A stretch of 64,000 bases of DNA from Mariannaea sp. PMI_226 (Eukaryota; Ascomycota; Sordariomycetes; Hypocreales; Nectriaceae), in contig JANFOG010000003.1 of the NCBI GenBank assembly GCA_024336345.1, positions 1,122,501 to 1,186,500 of the forward strand, in the 5' to 3' direction. Each line of letters starts with the position of its first letter. The stretch's first letter is position 1. The notes under the pieces were generated by a model that worked only from the letters and a program-made list of their open reading frames with translations, ran no database searches and had not been told where the DNA came from. The position numbers and the translations under genes were made by a program. Positions 59,347 to 64,000 of this stretch are shown here, in pieces.

Positions 59347-59737
59347 ATGAAGCCCGTTTCTTCCATCATTTGCCTGGCTCTTCCTTTTTTGGCCAGTGCT
59401 GCCCCTATTATCGAGAAAAGAGAAATGTGTAACGTCTTCAACAATGACGGCGCAGTTAAATGCAGAAGTGGTCCTCACTTTGACGCCAAGGTAGTTACTA
59501 CGATTGGTGATGGAGATGGATGGGACTTTTCCTGTTACAAGGCGGGAGACTGCTATGAAGGGAACTGGTAAGTCTTCTTTTAACACCCACCATCGACTGA
59601 GGCAATGGCGAATACTAACAATGCGTAGTACTTGGGACTATAACTGGGAACTTAAATGCTATATCAACGGATATTATACCTCGGATCAGTGCAACACGAG
59701 TAATTTTCCCTTCCCTTTTGAGTGTCTAAGATTCTGA
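59347..59737 (+). CDS. small secreted SH3-like protein (109 aa)
   Basis: Exons 59347-59567 and 59629-59737 (61-nt intron). A signal peptide occupies residues 1-18 (ending LASAAP), followed by a short pro-region with a Lys-Arg site (IIEKRE). The mature part resembles a bacterial-type SH3 fold: CNVFNNDGAVKCRSGPHFD then VVTTIGDGDGWDF, with eight cysteines in total, including CYKAGDCYEGNC, KCYING, DQCNT and FECLRF. The intron splits a Cys codon. A comparable small Cys-rich SH3-like family exists in fungi, with roles in wall binding or host interaction in some cases. Extracellular location is inferred from the signal peptide. Confidence 0.78.
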
Positions 59738-60460
59738 AGCTAAAATTTGCACCTTTCTTGCAGAAAATCTCCCCAAATGTTAATGTGGCTATCAACATAT
59801 CCGCGATTCGAAGTTGAAGAGTTGTCAGGGTTTCTAAGGATCGAATCCCTGAATCTAGGACCACAATGGGCATTGAGCAGATGGAGACAAAAAAAAATGC
59901 AACTCCCGTGGAAGCTTCTTTTTGAGCATATGTTTGGAAAACTTTGTGTATTTAAACCACATATGCAACGTAAACCATAGCGTGACGGACGCAGTGGCAT
60001 AACAACACTGATTTCTGAGATTCCGTCAGATTTTCCACTCTTCAGAAGAACTTGACGTACAGAGCTAGACCACAGCTCCCAGTCTCGCTTGTATCACAAA
60101 GCTATTCCACGATACTAACTACTGTCCATCATACATTTGTTTACGAGTAAACAATGGAGAATTGCCCCCAGCACCAGCCCAGATGAGAACCTTTCTCTTA
60201 GCTTGTTTTGCCTACATGTGTTTTGCGAACTGTCTCATTCTTCGTCTGTTCCAACGCCGAGTTAGCCTACGCTCCTAAACCCCATAGAACCTACTTACCC
60301 TGTTTGATTTATAATGATGGCGTGATGTACTACAAGCGACACTGACAAGATAGCCAAACCAGAGACAAATGGGGCCAGAGGCAGATCTGTGGCTTATTAT
60401 AATCAATCTGACAAAAATGCCTACGACCTCAAACTGCTTGGCTGCGAAGCTGATCCCTAG
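59738..60460. other. intergenic, nothing recognised
   Basis: 3' flank of the SH3-like gene and of the RCC1 relic. No coding frame or repeat was recognised. Confidence 0.45.
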
Positions 60461-61587
60461 CTAGCCACCATCCAATCTTCTCCACATGAGATATCGGCCA
60501 TTGGCGGTAATAGCAGCAGAGCGATGTGTACCGCCGTCTAGGACAATTGCATCTTTATGGGAGAGATTGGAAATCTTCATTAGGTGTCGCAAAATAACCT
60601 CATCGCTACCAGCAGCCCCGGCATACCCAGCTTCATCAACACCAATAGGGCCCCGATCAGATATGGTCTCGCTGGCGAATGTCAAAGAAATGGTACTCAC
60701 CTGGAACGGTATTTTTATTTTACTGGAGTAGATTCTGAACTTCATGGGGAACAGGGTTTCCTGCTGTCGTCCAAGTGGTCGAGGGCCGAGTTGATTTGCG
60801 ATGGTTTTCCCATTCTAGTTGCAACAAAAGCATTTCTTGCCATCTGGATTCTATGCAACTGAGTCGACAAAATTGGTAGAAATCGATTAGTTCAGGGGTA
60901 GTTAGACTTACACGAAATGTACCCCAGCTGTAAACAAGTCTGATGTCGGTAACTATTAGACTACGATTATGACTGGCAGCCATTTGGGTAAACTTGACTC
61001 TACTCCGAGGGAATCTCATTCAACCTTAACTCGTGATGATTCAGAGACCCATCTTCGTCCTCAGAATCTGCATCCACATCTAGGCTCACTCTCGTAGCTC
61101 GTATCGCTTCCTTGACCGCCTTCATCGTTTACGCCCAAGGTGAACAGTTAATTATCTGCGGTGAAGACAAGGGTGTTTCATACAACCGCATAAATATTAT
61201 ATGATAAGAAGCTCTTCTGGGATGTTTGGGGTCGAGATGAGTGTTTCATGCCTGGAGATGGAGCCATCTTCCTTTAAAACCGAGACCCAGCTCACTATAC
61301 TCGCCGCAGTGAAAAGCGAGGACAATTAGGACCGTTGCTGAAGCCTGCTTAATTCTTCGAGCTAATGAATTATCAGTACCGATGTGTTTAATGCTCTTTT
61401 GGACTTTTTCTTGGGGAGTGTGCTCCAGCGTGGCTTTGGGCTTCTTTTGTACTGGTTGGGCGGAATCCACCACACTTTGCTGCTCATACAGTCGAGATTG
61501 TTTCCACTTCTTCACTGACTCTGTGGGAGCAGGCGCTCGCCTCTGGTCCCCGCTAGTAGTTTTATTAGAAAACATTGATAGTGACAA
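60461..61587 (-). pseudogene. decayed RCC1-like (Ran exchange factor type) pseudogene
   Basis: Several minus-strand fragments in changing frames follow the order of a fungal RCC1 protein: a basic N-terminus ending KKPKATLEHTPQEK (about 61587-61390), a first blade trace ECGEYSELGLG-like (FHCGEYSELGLGFKG), LGVNDEGGQGSDTSYE (about 61168-61115), an acidic insert DVDADSEDEDG with LNEIPSE (about 61099-61015), LVYSWGTFR (about 60937-60910) and the final DGGTHRSAAITANGRYLMW (about 60545-60480). Stops and frame changes separate them and several blades between are missing, so it cannot make a seven-blade propeller. The parent family loads GTP on Ran in the nucleus and is normally essential and single copy, so this is probably a dead duplicate. 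Confidence 0.65.
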
Positions 61588-63031
61588 CTTTGGTCAGATT
61601 GAAAAGACAGGCCCCAGAGGTGAGTTCGTATCAGCAGTATCTTTTTTGTTTCTGGAACATTTGACGGATTCTCAGCTATTCTTCGTTCAATTAGACTTGG
61701 TATCATAATACTTCCTCAAAATCATGAAGAACCATGTGCAAGCCAACTCTTGCAATCAAGTCATACATTGAGAATAAGAGAACCGGCATTTTGTACTCAC
61801 ACTATTCACGTAGCTTAATGATATCCAAAAAATATCGATAAACTATCCTTTGGTCATGACTTCATATATTCAAATGCAAAACACGAAAGAACGGCACGAG
61901 ACTTGCTTGACCATGACAACCTCATCGGAAGGGTGCAGCAAGGGAGACGAGACTGTAGCGGTAAGGGGCTGTATTTTGTGATTGTTCCCTTCCCGGAACT
62001 CCAAAGCTCAGCTGACAGTCAAGATGTACCAGTCACACGCGCAGTACTGTGACTCTATTTTCAATGTACCTTAGTGTCCAATACATTTCAACATAAGCCA
62101 GCACTATTCCCTTCATAGTCGGGATTGCATTTTATTGCCGAGAATGTATACAGAAGCGAGGAGTGCAGTATAGAACTTAAGCAAGCCAATCAACCCTCGA
62201 AGACTTTAAGCTCGGCTTTAACAATAAGCCGTCAACAAAGCCCATCCACCAAGCCTCAATGCTGTGATTGCCATCATAATCATGTTGTGTGATGCTGGTA
62301 TTTCTCCTGACATGGTTTGTTGGGAGAAAACCCCACGCCCAAAAACACCCACAAGGCAGGTCTCGTGATGCAGGAAAACGATGTGCGAAACGGTCGCGAC
62401 AGGAGGTCCGGAACGGCCACACCACAAATCTGGAAAGGAACGGAAATCAGCCAATCAAATTAGATAGAAATGAAGAGAACCATTTGATCAAATGGTATAT
62501 CACAAATCATAAGTCATAGAAAAGGTCCGTAGCTTGAGCTTCCCGAGAGATTGGCAGGGTTGTAATAACTGAACCTTCGCATGGAGAAAATGCGGCCAAG
62601 TTCATCATTTTTAATCCTTTTAGCAACCAGGCAATATTAAGTAGGTCATAATAGCCCCGCTCGCTAAGTATGTCAACTATTTGAGGCAGGATCACATGAC
62701 CAAAGCAAGACGCCAGAGGCACAGTTATGCGCGGAAATTACCTCCAAATTGAGGAATGCGCCGTTTTTGCGTGGTTCCGCATATTATGAGTTGCAAAACT
62801 AAATGTTCTGTCACGGACGAGGATGTTGTAATTTTGACGGAAAAAATTGTACCATTGGGAACCTTCCAGCGTGTTTGAAATAATGTACAGCAAAACGGTA
62901 GCAAACTGACCGACCACTATCCTTTCGAGCATCGTCTTCACTCATATCTACCTATGTTCGTATCCATAATCACAACATAACCATGTTCAAATCAACTCCT
63001 AGCCAGTGTAAATAAAAAGCCAATTAACATC
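61588..63031. other. intergenic, 1.4 kb
   Basis: No gene was recognised. Short frames near 62177-62454 and 62738-62941 lack domains and flanking support. Confidence 0.45.
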
Positions 63032-64000
63032 TTAGTTTTTAATGGTGCACTGGACAGAGCCCCAGCCAGGTCCATAGTTGGATGCACAGTTGTCAGGGAA
63101 GATGGCCAAATTGCTCTGCGTGCCCTGGCAATTCGGTTGCTCAAAGAAGGTGCACGAGCAGATACCAGCATTGCAGCCGGCAATGTTGCCGCTACCGGTG
63201 TTGGGAACCTGGTAGTTATAGCAACTCCCGTCTGTCGAAGGGTAAAACTCAGTGGTGTAGTCAGAGCAGCCACCATCAGAGTAGTATTGGACCTTGATGG
63301 GTGAGGAAGGAGTGTTATTGTTGCCACCACCACTACCACCAGTACCCACGGCAACGCACATGGCTGGGAATGTGAATGGTTGCGCGGTGTAAACCGTAAT
63401 AGAGTTGGGTTTTCCGCTAGCTGGGCCAGCACCAGCGTAGATACTGAAGTCAAATTCACTCTGAAGATCAAGTTCAACACCAGCCACGCCGCTCCCACAC
63501 ACATCGCCATTGGATGTAGCTGTGGCAGCTAGCTTTGCGGTTGTCTTTGGGGTGTCCATGGCCACACCTGCAGAGAAAAGTACCTCTTTTCCGATCTTCG
63601 CCGCAATGCCAAACGAAAGAACAGGCGAGACATGTGCCTCTACCGACACCTGCTCGGTGATGGAGGGTGTGATCAAGTCAAACTTTGGATTGAACGAGCT
63701 GGACTTCACGCCCACGAGGCCGAAGACGGTATCGTCAGGAATGGTCATGGCAACACCGATACTGGCCTCGGTCTTGCCGGTAATTGACCCGATTCCGGCA
63801 TCAATGCCAAGACTGATCTCAACTCCGATTTCAAATAGGCCTGGGACGCTGAAGCTAGCCCCTGGAATCCCAAAGGTACCAAAGTCAACGGAAAAATCCT
63901 TGGAATCGCTGTACGCAGCTGCGGCTGAAACTCCTAGTCCAAGACTGATACCCAGCCCATTTTTGGCTGTGAGAGAGCCTTGAGTGAGCTTGAGCTTGTT
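63032..64000 (-). CDS. secreted beta-rich protein with C-terminal Cys-rich module, 5' end outside the window
   Basis: An open frame enters from the window's right edge and ends at 63032; about 322 residues are visible. The ATG at 63748 is internal because coding continues upstream in frame (NGLGISLGLGVSAAAA, VDFGTFGIPGASFSV, EISLGIDAGIGS). The visible part has alternating hydrophobic residues in many short strands, like a repetitive beta domain, with ELDLQSEFDFSIYAGAGPASGKP resembling fungal DUF7223-like proteins (tentative). After a Gly/Asn linker comes a compact cysteine module: VQYYSDGGCSD, GSCYNY, AGCNAGICSC, PNCQG and DNCASNYG, ending at QCTIKN. It is likely extracellular, although the signal peptide lies outside the window. 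Confidence 0.7.
   Translation of the reverse strand, partial: NKLKLTQGSLTAKNGLGISLGLGVSAAAAYSDSKDFSVDFGTFGIPGASFSVPGLFEIGVEISLGIDAGIGSITGKTEASIGVAMTIPDDTVFGLVGVKSSSFNPKFDLITPSITEQVSVEAHVSPVLSFGIAAKIGKEVLFSAGVAMDTPKTTAKLAATATSNGDVCGSGVAGVELDLQSEFDFSIYAGAGPASGKPNSITVYTAQPFTFPAMCVAVGTGGSGGGNNNTPSSPIKVQYYSDGGCSDYTTEFYPSTDGSCYNYQVPNTGSGNIAGCNAGICSCTFFEQPNCQGTQSNLAIFPDNCASNYGPGWGSVQCTIKN

Noticed and set aside
62738..62941. 67-codon open frame upstream of the right-edge gene
   Set aside because: No domain, no start context and no neighbouring exon; probably chance.
1..64000. tRNA, rRNA, CRISPR arrays and intact transposons
   Set aside because: I looked for GGTTCGA-type T-loops, regularly spaced repeats, long terminal repeats and transposase or reverse transcriptase motifs and found none convincing; a dedicated scan could still find divergent ones.

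Overview
The window looks like nuclear DNA of a filamentous ascomycete (Pezizomycotina, probably Sordariomycetes; genus not determinable by eye). The evidence is many short GT-AG introns of about 50-95 nt with CTAAC/CTGAC-like branch points, and fungal-specific families: Clr5, CFEM, PTH11-like receptor, Zn2Cys6 factor, GH47 mannosidase, wax-synthase-type acyltransferase, fungal NLR and secreted Kex2-type proteins. Most models below were built by hand, splicing reading frames so that phases close. No tRNA, rRNA or CRISPR was recognised.

Layout. 0-5 kb: a small secreted protein and a six-exon secreted protein of unknown family. 6.5-10 kb: a Clr5-ankyrin protein of 1093 aa. 11.7-15.6 kb: an HNH-like/APH-type phosphotransferase fusion with a frameshift, convergent with a five-exon SRPK-like kinase. 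18.4-24 kb: a monocarboxylate-type MFS transporter and a short-chain dehydrogenase. 27.7-31 kb: a CFEM-PTH11-type receptor, convergent with a GPI-anchored serine-rich protein. 33.8-41.4 kb: wax-synthase-like acyltransferase, GH47 alpha-mannosidase, a Cys-rich single-pass membrane protein with a frameshift, and a five-exon DUF676-type alpha/beta hydrolase. 42.8-50.5 kb: a kinase-like gene with a one-base frameshift in a G7 run, an intronless nitroreductase, a Zn2Cys6 regulator and a cytochrome P450. 51.9-57.1 kb: an NLR-type gene (PNP/UDP phosphorylase-like, NACHT, WD40) with an unbroken frame register but three in-frame stop codons. 59.3-64 kb: a small secreted SH3-like protein, a decayed RCC1-like pseudogene, and the 3' part of a secreted beta-rich protein that runs off the window.

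Function. There is no single obvious pathway. Themes are surface or secreted proteins (candidate effectors, CFEM receptor, GPI protein), signalling (two kinases, PTH11-like receptor), possible nonself recognition (Clr5-ankyrin, NLR), and a TF-P450 pair that may be a small metabolic locus. The most notable observations are the nonsense-only decay of the NLR, the RCC1 relic, and three further genes each with one frame slip, which could be gene decay or consensus errors. Long intergenic tracts of 1.4-3.9 kb separate the groups and hold only simple repeats, small hairpins and relics.
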